Assembly (NCBI GenBank): GCA_003134685.1
Contig: PLCA01000003.1
Span: forward strand, 464,228 to 528,227
DNA length: 64,000 nucleotides
Source: Gemmatimonadota bacterium
Lineage (GTDB): Bacteria; Gemmatimonadota; Gemmatimonadetes; Gemmatimonadales; Gemmatimonadaceae
Direction: 5' to 3'
In this document: one piece after another, positions 38,391 to 48,118 of the stretch
Numbering within the stretch: position 1 is the stretch's first letter
How the letters are laid out: each line of letters starts with the position of its first letter
Program-made: the position numbers and the translations under genes
The notes under the pieces: model-generated
Databases searched by the model: none
What the model was told of the DNA's origin: nothing
What the model saw: only the letters and a program-made list of their open reading frames with translations

Positions 38391-38916
38391 GGTACGGCGG
38401 AGGGGATCCTCTTCGGCTCCGGGCTCTCGCTCGTTGGTGGTCCGAGCGCATCGGTGCGAAACTAGGCATCTCTCCCTCTGAGCGGGCGTCGGCGCACCGA
38501 TTGTCGCTCGTGGGTCGTCGCCTACGAGGACCCCCTCCGCCTTCCCTCTGAGCTCAGTGCGACGCTAATCATCGGTGTCGCGCCTCTTTGCACCCGCTCG
38601 AGTTCGGTCGCCGAACCTCCAATTCGCCGCGCACGCGACGCGAACTTTCCCGCGCACTTTGCGCGGGAGCGCGCCGAGCGAAGCTCGGCTGCCCCGTGTG
38701 CCCCGGGGACGAAGAGCGCACTCACGCGGGGCTCGGAGCGCCCCTGCAGTTGCGGATCTATGCAAGGAGGCGAGGGTGTCCTCGCAGGCGACGACCCAAG
38801 AGCGACAGTCGGTGCGCTTGCGTCACTTCCGTGCGACTGATGCTTGGTTTCGCACCGATCCGCTCGGGTCACTAACGAGCGAGAGCCCGGAGCCGGCGAG
38901 GACACCCGCGCCGACC
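38391..38916. repeat. Long inverted repeat (arms ~150 nt) enclosing several perfect stem-loops
   Basis: Left arm 38391-38542 and right arm 38768-38916 are reverse complements over long stretches (e.g. GGCTCCGGGCTCTCGCTCGTT, ATCGGTGCGAAAC, GCGCACCGA.TGTCGCTC.TGGGTCGTCGCCT.CGAGGAC). Confidence 0.92.
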
Positions 38917-38964
38917 ACATACAGAGATGCAAGCCGCAGCGCCGCATCCACGCCGCGGAAGGGA

Positions 38965-41127
38965 CTAGTTCCCCTTCAGCCCGCGCTCCTCGAGAAGAGC
39001 ATCGACATTGGGATCGCGACCGCGAAAATTCCTGTACAACGTCGCCGCGTCTTCAGTGCCACCTCTCGACAAGACCATATCCCGGAACCGCGCGCCGTTT
39101 GCCCGCGTCAGCCCGCCGTGCTCCTTGAACCACGCGTACGCGTCGTCATCGAGCACCTCGCTCCACGTATACGCGTAGTATCCAGCCGAGTAGCCGCCAT
39201 CCCAGATGTGCGAGAAGTAAGTGCTGCGATAGCGCGGGGGCACTTCGGGCAACGCCACGTTGAACCGCTTGAGAGATGCCGCCTCGAATGAGTCGACATC
39301 GTTGGGCGCGGCGCCCGGCGGCAGCGTGTGCCACGCGAAATCCAGCAGCGAAGCTTCCAGGAGCTCGGTAAAGGCGAAGCCCTGATTGAAGGTGCCCGAC
39401 AGCTTGATCTTGTCCACGAGCGTCTGCGGCATCGTCGCGCCCGTCTGATAGTGCTTCGCGTAGTTGGCGAACACCGTCGGCTCGAGCGCCCAGTGCTCAT
39501 TGAACTGCGACGGGAACTCCACGAAATCGCGAGGCACGTTCGTCCCAGAGAGCGTTGGGTACTCAACGCGCGAGAACATCCCGTGCAGTCCATGCCCGAA
39601 CTCGTGGAACATCGTCGTCACGTCGTCAAACGTGAGCAGCGCCGGCTGGCCTGGTGCTGGTTTCGTGAAGTTCGCGACGTTGAACACCACCGGCTTCCAC
39701 CCGTTGAGCCGCGACTGATCGACGAACTGGTCCATCCACGCGCCGCCGCTCTTGTTATCGCGCTTGAAGTAATCGAAGTAGAAGAGGGCCAGCGATGATC
39801 CATCCGCATCGAATACTTCGAACACCCGCACGTCGGGATGATAGACCGGGATGTCGTGCCTCTCTTTGAACGTAAGCCCGTACAACTTGTTCGCGGCGAA
39901 AAACACGCCATTCTGCAGCACGTTGTTCAGCTCGAAGTACGGCATGATCTGCGATTCATCCAGATCGTACTTCGCCTTCCTCACCTGCTCCGAGTAGAAC
40001 TGCCAGTCCCACGGCTGCAGCTTGAAGCCTCCGCCCTGTGCGTCGATCAACTTCTGCATGTCGGCGGCTTCCGCGCGCGCTCTCGCAGCGGCTGGAGGAG
40101 CAAGATCTGTAAGTAGCTTGATCGCGTTCTCCGGAGTCTTGGCGCCCTGAGTCGCCAGGGCGTACGCCGCCCAGGTCGGATAGCCGAGCAGCTGCGCCCG
40201 CTCCGCGCGGAGCTCCGCCATGCGACGAATGGTGCCCTTCGTGTCGTTGCTGTCGCCGCGCGATGTGCGGAGCGTCGATTGCTCGAACAGCTTCTGACGA
40301 ACAGCGCGGTTCTTGAGCTCCGCCTGCGCCGGCTGCTGCGTGGTGTTGCGAAGCGGAAGAACCCATTTACCCGCGAGTCCACGCCCCTTCGCCGCCTCGG
40401 CCGCGGTGTTGATTTCGGCGTCGGTGAGTCCGTCGAGCTGCGAAACGTTGTCGACGACGAGCGCCCCTACCTTGGTTCCCGCGAGGAGCTTGTTGGAAAA
40501 ATCGGTGGAAAGCTTCGACAGCTCCTGGTTGATGGCACGCATGCGGACCTTGTCCGCCTCGGAGAGCTGCGCGCCGGCTCGAACGAAGTCGCGGTTGTAG
40601 CGCTCGATCAAAGCCTTCTGCTCGCTCGAGAGACTGCCCGCCTCCCGCTGGTCGTATACGCTCTTCACTCTGCGATACAGCTGATCGTTGAGGTAGATCG
40701 CATCGTTGTGTGCCGCGAGCTTGGGTGCCTCGGCATCCTGCACCTTTTGCAGAGTGTCGTTGGTGTTGGCCTGGACGACGGCAAAGAACGTCTTCGATAC
40801 GCGCGTGAGCAGCGCACCCGATTTCTCCATCGCCACTATGGTGTTGTCGAACGTCGGCGCCTGGGTCTGCTTCGAGATCGCATCGATCTCAGCCAGCTGC
40901 TGCCGCATTCCCTCTTCGAGAGCGGGCTGGTAGTGCTCGTTGCGGATCAGGTCGAATCGAGGCGCATGATACGGCAGTGTGCTCTCGACGAAGAACGGAT
41001 TGCTCCCCACGGCTGCGGGCGCGGAAGAGATTCGCGATCTAATAGCCGCCGGCACGCACGCGCTCTCCAGGCCCACGACAGATAGCAGAGCCCAGAGGGC
41101 AAGACGATGTCTAATGAGGTGTTTCAT
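38965..41127 (-). CDS. M3 family oligopeptidase (Dcp-like), lipoprotein/secreted
   Basis: HEFGHGLHGMFSRVEYPTLSGTNVPRDFVEFPSQFNEHW; start taken at MKHLIRHRLALWALLSVVGLESAC. Confidence 0.92.
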   Translation of the reverse strand: MKHLIRHRLALWALLSVVGLESACVPAAIRSRISSAPAAVGSNPFFVESTLPYHAPRFDLIRNEHYQPALEEGMRQQLAEIDAISKQTQAPTFDNTIVAMEKSGALLTRVSKTFFAVVQANTNDTLQKVQDAEAPKLAAHNDAIYLNDQLYRRVKSVYDQREAGSLSSEQKALIERYNRDFVRAGAQLSEADKVRMRAINQELSKLSTDFSNKLLAGTKVGALVVDNVSQLDGLTDAEINTAAEAAKGRGLAGKWVLPLRNTTQQPAQAELKNRAVRQKLFEQSTLRTSRGDSNDTKGTIRRMAELRAERAQLLGYPTWAAYALATQGAKTPENAIKLLTDLAPPAAARARAEAADMQKLIDAQGGGFKLQPWDWQFYSEQVRKAKYDLDESQIMPYFELNNVLQNGVFFAANKLYGLTFKERHDIPVYHPDVRVFEVFDADGSSLALFYFDYFKRDNKSGGAWMDQFVDQSRLNGWKPVVFNVANFTKPAPGQPALLTFDDVTTMFHEFGHGLHGMFSRVEYPTLSGTNVPRDFVEFPSQFNEHWALEPTVFANYAKHYQTGATMPQTLVDKIKLSGTFNQGFAFTELLEASLLDFAWHTLPPGAAPNDVDSFEAASLKRFNVALPEVPPRYRSTYFSHIWDGGYSAGYYAYTWSEVLDDDAYAWFKEHGGLTRANGARFRDMVLSRGGTEDAATLYRNFRGRDPNVDALLEERGLKGN

Positions 41128-41278
41128 CGAAGTACCAGGAAGGAAGATGTCGCTCGTAACGAAAGAAGATTGCGCAGTCTCGAAAGTTGTCGTTGCGGTG
41201 CGGCGGATTCCAGAGGGCTGGGTTCGTTGGATCGCTGGCCCGAGCCTGGATGGTCGGCCCACCATGACTTCGTATTCT

Positions 41279-41306
41279 GTTCCAACGTATTCGTTCCAAC
41301 GTATTC
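41279..41306. repeat. Two tandem 14-nt repeats GTTCCAACGTATTC in divergent intergenic region
   Basis: GTTCCAACGTATTC at 41279-41292 and 41293-41306; an additional CGTATTC at 41271. Confidence 0.9.
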
Positions 41307-41317
41307 TATGGTAGACC

Positions 41318-42184
41318 ATGTACCCGACTTCATTCCTCAATGCCTGCGCGTTCGCGCTGGCCACTCTCGCGATTGCCCCGGACCTCGGTGCCCAGGTAGT
41401 CGCGAAATATCCCGTGGCACGCGCTGAACCCACCAAGGATTCGACTGCACGAGATCCGCACGCGGTTCAACCGGAGCGGCCGACGGTCGCAACCCACGCC
41501 GGAACCGTGGCGCGGGGGTTTCTGGAGCTGGAGGAAGGGGGCGAATGGGACAAGGCCCCGGATGGAACTCGAACGTTCCTTGCTCCCACGAATCTCAAGA
41601 TCGGCCTCTGCTCGCGGGCGCAGCTGAATCTTCTCCTCAACATCATATCGGACCGCGCGCTCGGGCGTGGTTTGTTCGCGGCCGGTGATCTCACAGTTGG
41701 AGTCAAGTACCGCATCGTCGACGATGCCCCCTTATTCGGCGACTTCGCCATTCTGCCGGCGATCAAGCTGCCGACATCACAGAGCGGAGCCGGCACGGGA
41801 ACCACGGATTTTTCGCTGCTGCTGATCTCGAGCCACCAGCTGGGGCCGGTCGCGATGGATCTGAATATCGGTCAAACGCTGAGAGGCGGAGACGGAACGT
41901 CGACGCCGAAGAGGGCCAGTGTCTGGACCGCGTCGTTCGGATTCCCGGTTAGCGGCCCACTCGGAGCAGCCGTCGAGTTGTTTGGCTATCCGCGCACCAC
42001 CGGGCCAGTCGGCGCCAAAGGAATCGCCGCTTTGCTCATCGGTCCGACTTACCTCGTGCGCGAATGGCTCGCGCTCGATGCCGGCGTCATCGCGCCGCTA
42101 ACGGGGCCCCAGCCCAAGGCAGCCTACACGGGGTTTGTGTGGAACTTTGGCTGCGTCGTGCCGGGAAGGTTTTGCGGTCACTAA
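41318..42184 (+). CDS. Putative outer-membrane beta-barrel transporter-like protein (secreted)
   Basis: Signal peptide ending DLGAQ; amphipathic strands, pattern of MetA-pathway/phenol-degradation-like OMPs. Confidence 0.65.
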   Translation: MYPTSFLNACAFALATLAIAPDLGAQVVAKYPVARAEPTKDSTARDPHAVQPERPTVATHAGTVARGFLELEEGGEWDKAPDGTRTFLAPTNLKIGLCSRAQLNLLLNIISDRALGRGLFAAGDLTVGVKYRIVDDAPLFGDFAILPAIKLPTSQSGAGTGTTDFSLLLISSHQLGPVAMDLNIGQTLRGGDGTSTPKRASVWTASFGFPVSGPLGAAVELFGYPRTTGPVGAKGIAALLIGPTYLVREWLALDAGVIAPLTGPQPKAAYTGFVWNFGCVVPGRFCGH

Positions 42185-42197
42185 GGCAGAAGCAACG

Positions 42198-42257
42198 GAA
42201 GACGACCTGCCCGGGGCTATCGGATTTAAAGCTGTTGGCCCCGGGCAGGTCGTCTTC
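42198..42257. terminator. Perfect 20-bp stem-loop followed by T8, between convergent genes; second copy of the 2294-2353 sequence family
   Basis: GAAGACGACCTGCCCGGGGC..GCCCCGGGCAGGTCGTCTTC then TTTTTTTT. Confidence 0.92.
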
Positions 42258-42263
42258 TTTTTT

Positions 42264-42641
42264 TTAGGTAGTAGTTATCTGGGGGTCGTCCCCGATCTCG
42301 AGCGAGTACCCCTTCCACGGTCGTCGTCCGGCCAGCCGGGTTCCCGTGTAGTACTCGTCGATGACGGTACTCACGACCATGTCGGAAATCTTCCTCCTGT
42401 CCGACAAGTCGATGCTCGAATCGGTGTCCGCCGCAACCGTCATGTGCGAAAGTCCGCACAGATTCTTGATCGTGACGATCACACTCTCCGGCGGCAGCCC
42501 GTCCTTCTTGAGATTGCGCACGAGAACACGAACCGTCGTATACAGGTCTTCGGGCGGTGCGGCTCCTTCGATCGCGCGGTCGAATGCAGTACGGACGTCG
42601 TCTTCCAGGTAATTGGGCATTTCGGGTCCCGGGGTGCTCAT
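42264..42641 (-). CDS. Hypothetical protein (125 aa)
   Basis: ATGA-type overlap with the downstream tatA-like gene; coherent composition. Confidence 0.6.
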   Translation of the reverse strand: MSTPGPEMPNYLEDDVRTAFDRAIEGAAPPEDLYTTVRVLVRNLKKDGLPPESVIVTIKNLCGLSHMTVAADTDSSIDLSDRRKISDMVVSTVIDEYYTGTRLAGRRPWKGYSLEIGDDPQITTT

Positions 42642-42925
42642 AAGTCGAGAAGCCGCTTGGGCTCTCCACGCTCGTTCGACTCGGGCAGGCGCGCGCGCGA
42701 CACCTCGGTTGACGTCCTGGACGCTTGTTCGTTAATGACAGTTTGCGTCAGCGCGGCGCTCTCGGCCGGGCTCTCGGGATCGTTCACATCGCTGAAGTGA
42801 CGCTTGAATTCGCGAATGCCCTTTCCCATCGATCCCGCGATCTCGGGAATGCGCTTCGGCCCGAATACGAGAATCGCCACAGCCAGAACCATCAGGAGAT
42901 GTGGAAGACTCAGATTCTCGAACAA
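42638..42925 (-). CDS. tatA: TatA/E family twin-arginine translocase component
   Basis: MFENLSLPHLLMVLAVAILVFGPKRIPEIAGSMGKGIREFKRHFSD. Confidence 0.92.
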   Translation of the reverse strand: MFENLSLPHLLMVLAVAILVFGPKRIPEIAGSMGKGIREFKRHFSDVNDPESPAESAALTQTVINEQASRTSTEVSRARLPESNERGEPKRLLDL

Positions 42926-42952
42926 TGTCGGCAGCCTCCCGGTTGAATCCGC

Positions 42953-43384
42953 TTACTGTCGAGCGTAAACGCTGAGTCCGCGATCGCTCGACCTTATCCT
43001 GAGCGTGTCGCCACTCTGCGTCGCATCAACTGCTCCGATGACCAGATCACCATTCGTGGTGTTCCAGTAGCCGCCGTTGTAGACGGTGTCGGCGACGGCG
43101 GCGGGAGGAACGTTCCCGGTGAAAAATCTCTCGACGGTGAACATCGCGTAGGTGTGATTGGCGCGAAGCACAATGTCCTCGGCGACTATCTGCTGCTCGT
43201 AGCGCGCCGAAGTGATCACGGCGGGGATCGCGACACCATTCACGCCCATCAGCTGCCAGATTCCCGTTGGTCCCGCAGCCGGCGGAACCGTGGGAGCAGT
43301 GCTGCATCCGAATCCTACAAGCAAACACGAGCTCAACCATCCCAGCTGCTTCACGATGCGTTGCAAAGACTGAGATCCCGTCAT
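42953..43384 (-). CDS. Small lipoprotein of unknown function
   Basis: Lipobox SCLLVGFGC, 143 aa. Confidence 0.65.
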   Translation of the reverse strand: MTGSQSLQRIVKQLGWLSSCLLVGFGCSTAPTVPPAAGPTGIWQLMGVNGVAIPAVITSARYEQQIVAEDIVLRANHTYAMFTVERFFTGNVPPAAVADTVYNGGYWNTTNGDLVIGAVDATQSGDTLRIRSSDRGLSVYARQ

Positions 43385-43714
43385 TCAGTTGGCTCGTGCG
43401 CCTGTAGGAACTCGGATCAGCCTCCCCTCATATACCAGTGTAGCACCCGTGCTGCATTGAACGAGTGGGGAGACGCCATCTTAGCGGTTTCTTAATGCCG
43501 AGGCGCGAATTGCATCCCTACTTTAGCATTCATACGATCGGCTTCCCTAGAGTGTTGACGTGGATACTTCGCTCGTCCTCCGCACCACCAGCATTGCCGA
43601 ACGCGCGAACGACTTCTACAGTTCATCTGTCACTTTCGGACTGCTGGGATGCTCGCTGGCGCCAATCGCCTTCAACCTCGGAACGACTCTCAACCCGAAG
43701 CCGGAAAGGGCTTT

Positions 43715-44416
43715 ATGAGCGTCGCGACTGAGCACTATCGACTGCTCGTCATCGAAGACGAAGTGGACATCAGACGTGCCGTGAGCGCGGCGCTTCGCGA
43801 TCACCACCCGGCCATCATCGAAGCGTCCACCGGGGCGGCCGGCGTCGGCGCGGTCGACAGCTCGCGCCCTGACCTGATCATTCTTGATCTCGGGCTTCCC
43901 GACATCGATGGACTCGACGTGTGCAAGCGCATCAGAGCTGCGACCGCGGCGCCGATCATCGTGCTGACCGCGCGTCACGGCGAATCGGATACAGTCGCGC
44001 TGCTCAACGCCGGTGCGGACGATTACATCACCAAGCCGTTCTCGACCCAGGAGCTCGCTGCGCGCGTTTCGGCGCAGCTGCGCCGATCGCACGCGCCGCG
44101 CTCGCGCTACGGCGTGATCCTGGCCGACGGACTGTCCATCGATCTTCACCGCCGCCAGGCGTCGCGCGACGATGTCGTGATACGTCTCACGCCAATAGAG
44201 TGGGAGCTACTGTCGGTGCTCGTTTCCGATCCGGGCCGGGTGTTCACACACCAACAGATCTTCGCGGCGGTCTGGAAGCGCTCATTCGGTGACGCGCGAC
44301 TGTACCTGCGCGTTCACGTGACCAACCTTCGCCGCAAGATCGAGCTGAATCCCGCCGATCCGCGGCTCGTCATCACCGAACCGGGTGTCGGCTATCGCTT
44401 CATTTTGACGCCGTGA
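43715..44416 (+). CDS. OmpR/KdpE-type response regulator
   Basis: Receiver LLVIEDEVDIRRAVSAAL..PDLIILDLGLPDIDG plus winged helix YLRVHVTNLRRKIE. Confidence 0.9.
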   Translation: MSVATEHYRLLVIEDEVDIRRAVSAALRDHHPAIIEASTGAAGVGAVDSSRPDLIILDLGLPDIDGLDVCKRIRAATAAPIIVLTARHGESDTVALLNAGADDYITKPFSTQELAARVSAQLRRSHAPRSRYGVILADGLSIDLHRRQASRDDVVIRLTPIEWELLSVLVSDPGRVFTHQQIFAAVWKRSFGDARLYLRVHVTNLRRKIELNPADPRLVITEPGVGYRFILTP

Positions 44417-45507
44417 CCGCGAAGACGGTCAGGTACATCGACTGGACCCTCTGGCTAGCCATTCTGGTCCTGTCGACGTTCGTCATGCGAGGCGCGAGGC
44501 CGAACATCGAACAGGCCCACGCCTCGTTCGTGTACATCCTCATCGTCCTCGGCGCCACCGCCGGCGGCGAGCGGTGGCTCGGAATCTTCGTCGCGTTCCT
44601 CGGCCTCTTCGCGATCAACTATTTCTTCCAGCCGCCATTCGACACGCTCACCGTGAATGAGCCACTCGATGTTCTGGCGCTGGTGTCGTTTCTGGCCACC
44701 GCGCTTGTGGCGAACTACCTGCTAGCGAGGGCGCGCGCCGAGGCCGAGCGCGCGCGCAGGCACGCCGAGGAGATCGAGGCACTGTCAGCGGAGGTGCGGC
44801 ATGCCGAAGCGCTGAGAGAAGCGAGCCGCCTGAAGGACATTCTGCTGGCGTCGGTGTCACACGATCTGAGGACGCCGCTGACGGCGATACGCGCGCTGGC
44901 GCAGGACATTGCGGCCGACGGCTCCAACGCGCACGGACACGCCGAGATCATCGTCGGGCAGGCGGACAGGCTCGGCAAGATGGTGGCTGACGTGCTCGAT
45001 CTCTCGCGACTCAAGGCCGGCGCGTTCACGATGAACGCGGAGGTGAACACGGCCGAGGATCTGCTGGGCGCGACGATTCGCCAGTTCTCGGGAGTGCCGG
45101 ACGCGAAGCGCATCGAGACGGTCATCGACTATTCCCAGCCGGCGCTGCTTGGAACTTTCGATTTCGTGCAGTCACTGCGCGTGATGACGAATCTGGTAGA
45201 CAACGCGCTGCGCTGCTCGCGCGATGCGCCCGTCGTCATCACGGTGACGCAGACGAACGGTGCGCTGACTTTCCAGATCGCGGATCGCGGCCCTGGCGTT
45301 CCGGTGTCGGAGCGGGAGCGGATATTCGAGTCCTTCTATCGGCCGAATGGCGCGAGGGCTGATTCGGGTGCGTCGGGTCTCGGGCTCTCGATCGCGCGCC
45401 AGCTCGCAGTGGCGCAGGGGGGTGGTGTCAGCTACGCCGACAGGCCGGGGGGCGGGAGCATCTTCAAATTTGAGATTCCGGCGGCCAAACTCGAACCGCT
45501 CACTTAG
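44413..45507 (+). CDS. KdpD-like sensor histidine kinase (DUF4118-type TM region, HisKA, HATPase)
   Basis: ATGA-type overlap with regulator; SVSHDLRTPLTAIRALAQDI, GASGLGLSIARQLA. Confidence 0.88.
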   Translation: MTAKTVRYIDWTLWLAILVLSTFVMRGARPNIEQAHASFVYILIVLGATAGGERWLGIFVAFLGLFAINYFFQPPFDTLTVNEPLDVLALVSFLATALVANYLLARARAEAERARRHAEEIEALSAEVRHAEALREASRLKDILLASVSHDLRTPLTAIRALAQDIAADGSNAHGHAEIIVGQADRLGKMVADVLDLSRLKAGAFTMNAEVNTAEDLLGATIRQFSGVPDAKRIETVIDYSQPALLGTFDFVQSLRVMTNLVDNALRCSRDAPVVITVTQTNGALTFQIADRGPGVPVSERERIFESFYRPNGARADSGASGLGLSIARQLAVAQGGGVSYADRPGGGSIFKFEIPAAKLEPLT

Positions 45508-45554
45508 CGTGCGACTACTCGCACCCACAACCTGACTCTTCTCGCAGTTGCATC

Positions 45555-46838
45555 TTAAAGTTGAGCGCGGACCCAATAACAAATCGTGTCCAGCAGCTTA
45601 TCCCGGACCGATAGCCGCCGCAGCTCCTCGCTCGTCACGCGCCGCGCGAGAGCGAGGTCAGTGATAAACGCCTCTTCCATCCGTACCGCGATCCGTTTAT
45701 CGAGCGCGACCACTCCGAACTCTGCATTGAGCGCGAAGGAGCGGGGATCGAAGTTGATGGAGCCAATGGAAGTCACGGCGCCGTCGACCACCAGTGTCTT
45801 TGTGTGAATCATCGTCGGCTGGAACTCGTACAGCTCTACCTGCCCGCCAAGCAGCGCGCGCCACGTCCGGCGGCTGGCGCGACGCACCGCCGGCTGATCA
45901 TGATACGGACCCGGCATGAGAATCTTCACGTCCACGCCACGCGCTTTCGCGGCGGAAAGGGCTTTGACAAATGGACGCGTGGGAATGAAGTAGGCGTTGC
46001 TGATCCACAACCGCCGGCTCGATCCGGCGATCAACGCCGCCATGGATCGCCGGGCGTCGCTCGTAGCATTCGTCGGATTGCTCTGAATGGCGCAGATCAC
46101 CACACTGCCGGCGCGAGCCAGGATTGGAAAGACTTTCTCTCCAATGGGAAGCTCTCCGGTTGCTTCGTTCCAGGTATCGACGAACGCAGCCTGAACCACG
46201 GCCACCGCCGGTCCCGCGATGCGCACGTGCGTATCGCGCCAGTGCGCCGGAGAATCTCCGTTTCCGTCCCATTCGTCAGCGATGCCCACGCCACCGGTGA
46301 ACGCGAGCACGCCGTCGACGATGAGGAGCTTCCTGTGACTTCGGTGGTTGTACTTCGCCCAGTTGAACCACTGGATCGCCCGGAACCAGCGGACTCTACA
46401 TCCGGCCTCGCGCATTTTGGCGATGAGTTCGGGCCGTATTGTCTTGCTGCCCCTGCTATCGAGGACAACGCGCACCTCGATGCCGCGGCGCGCCGCCGCG
46501 GAGAGCGCATCGGCAAACCTGTCCGGCACACGGCCGGACTCGTAGATGAAGGTCGAGAAGTAGATGCTTTCGCGCGCGGCCGCCATTGCTTCGAACAGAG
46601 CCGGAAATATCTCGACCCCATTCTGCAGGAGAGTCATCTCGTTGTCGCCCAGGACGTGCTGGGAGACTGCGCCCGCAAGCGCGCGCATAAACGCGTCAGC
46701 ATCCTTCTCGATCAGCGGAACGGAAACGACCGCGTCGTCGCGGTTGGCTTCGGCGTTCACGATCACCGTCAGGTAGACGAACCCGGCGGCGACAAGGATC
46801 AACAGAAGCGCGACGATCGCCAGAATCGAGATTAGCAA
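45555..46838 (-). CDS. Cardiolipin synthase / phospholipase D family
   Basis: Two HKD motifs: NHRSHRKLLIVDG and MIHTKTLVVDGAVTSIGSINFDPRS. Confidence 0.92.
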   Translation of the reverse strand: MLISILAIVALLLILVAAGFVYLTVIVNAEANRDDAVVSVPLIEKDADAFMRALAGAVSQHVLGDNEMTLLQNGVEIFPALFEAMAAARESIYFSTFIYESGRVPDRFADALSAAARRGIEVRVVLDSRGSKTIRPELIAKMREAGCRVRWFRAIQWFNWAKYNHRSHRKLLIVDGVLAFTGGVGIADEWDGNGDSPAHWRDTHVRIAGPAVAVVQAAFVDTWNEATGELPIGEKVFPILARAGSVVICAIQSNPTNATSDARRSMAALIAGSSRRLWISNAYFIPTRPFVKALSAAKARGVDVKILMPGPYHDQPAVRRASRRTWRALLGGQVELYEFQPTMIHTKTLVVDGAVTSIGSINFDPRSFALNAEFGVVALDKRIAVRMEEAFITDLALARRVTSEELRRLSVRDKLLDTICYWVRAQL

Positions 46839-46852
46839 GGCTCAGGCGACCC

Positions 46853-47884
46853 CTAGTGTGACCCCACCGGCTCCACGACCATGACCATGAACGACCCCGG
46901 AACCACCGGCGCGCGACGCCGCGGGTTTGCCGCCGTCGAATCCGCGGGAACCGGTCCGAACTTGGCCGAGACGACGTAGATCCGGTGCGTTGCCGGGTCG
47001 AGGCCCATGTTCCGACCGCCTTCCGCGGTCTGCACGGTTTGGAGGACGCGGTAGCTGTCGGGCGAATCCTGGTGGATCACCGTGAGCGTCCCGTCCACGT
47101 TCGAGGCGTACGCATCGCGGAAAACGGGATCGTAGCCCGCGCCGTCGACGCCTCGCCCGATCGGGACCGTCGCGACTACTGTTCCGTTCTTGTAGTCAGA
47201 GATCGCCATCACTCCGCTCCGGCAGCCGCTGAACAACCTGTGGTGCCGCGTGTCGATCGCCATCGAGACCGGATTCTTGCACGGCGCGGTCGACCACCGG
47301 CGCGTCACTGTCAGGGTCCTGGCGTCTATCTCCACGATCTGGCTGCTGTCCACGAGATTCGCGTAGATCTTTCCGTTCCGCGCCGACTGCCCGTACTCGG
47401 GCTTGCCGCCGAGCGGGATGTTGGTGACGAGCGTCCCCATGTGCGCATCGACGACAGTCGATGAGTTGGCATCGCCGTTGAACGAGAAGATGCGCTTCGA
47501 AGTGGGATCGTAGATAATCGCGTCCGCGTCTTCCGCCGCTGGAATCCGGGCGAGCGTCTTGTAGGTCTTGAGATCGAACATGACAATGGAGCTGTCGTTC
47601 CCCGATGTCGCAAAGCCGTGGCCCGTCGCCGGGGCCACTGCGGTGCCGTGTGCTCCGTTGATTCCCGTGACTTCGGCAATCAGGCGTCCGCTGTTCATGT
47701 CGACCACCATCACTCGATTTTGCCTGCCGATGAACACCCTGTGATTGGGCGCGTCGGGAACTACATAGTCCCAGCCGCCGTCACCGCCGACATTGTAGGT
47801 GTGTGTGATCTCGTATGATTGCGATGATTGCGCGGCCAGCAAAGGTGCCGCGACGACTGACAGCAGCAGGATCGATCGACGCAT
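46853..47884 (-). CDS. YVTN-type beta-propeller secreted protein
   Basis: Signal peptide; repeated propeller blades; RBS-like GAGGAAC upstream. Confidence 0.8.
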   Translation of the reverse strand: MRRSILLLSVVAAPLLAAQSSQSYEITHTYNVGGDGGWDYVVPDAPNHRVFIGRQNRVMVVDMNSGRLIAEVTGINGAHGTAVAPATGHGFATSGNDSSIVMFDLKTYKTLARIPAAEDADAIIYDPTSKRIFSFNGDANSSTVVDAHMGTLVTNIPLGGKPEYGQSARNGKIYANLVDSSQIVEIDARTLTVTRRWSTAPCKNPVSMAIDTRHHRLFSGCRSGVMAISDYKNGTVVATVPIGRGVDGAGYDPVFRDAYASNVDGTLTVIHQDSPDSYRVLQTVQTAEGGRNMGLDPATHRIYVVSAKFGPVPADSTAANPRRRAPVVPGSFMVMVVEPVGSH

Positions 47885-48037
47885 CTATGTTCCTCTCGGA
47901 AAAGTTGGTCGGCGCGTTGTGGGCTACTCGCGCCAATCTTCGGTCGAACGATACCGCAACCTGCTGGTTAGCGGGCATGCTTGTCATTCTCGCGACAGGT
48001 CGGCGCGAACCAAAGCGCGAGGGATGAGCGAGCGTGC

Positions 48038-48073
48038 GAAAACTCCGCGGACTTACTGATCCGCGGAGTTTTC
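48038..48073. terminator. Perfect 14-bp hairpin terminator-like
   Basis: GAAAACTCCGCGGA-cttactga-TCCGCGGAGTTTTC. Confidence 0.85.
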
Positions 48074-48118
48074 ACTGCTGGAGACCTACCTGGAAGGGCT
48101 GAACAACTCACAACATTG

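Noticed and set aside
37630-38469. 279-aa minus-strand ORF antisense to the AhpD-like gene
   Set aside because: Arg/Leu-rich antisense frame typical of high-GC DNA; the plus frame encodes a recognisable protein family.
38575-39291. 238-aa plus-strand ORF across the long inverted repeat
   Set aside because: Arg/Ala/Pro-rich with no recognisable family; overlaps repeat arms and the antisense of the M3 peptidase gene.
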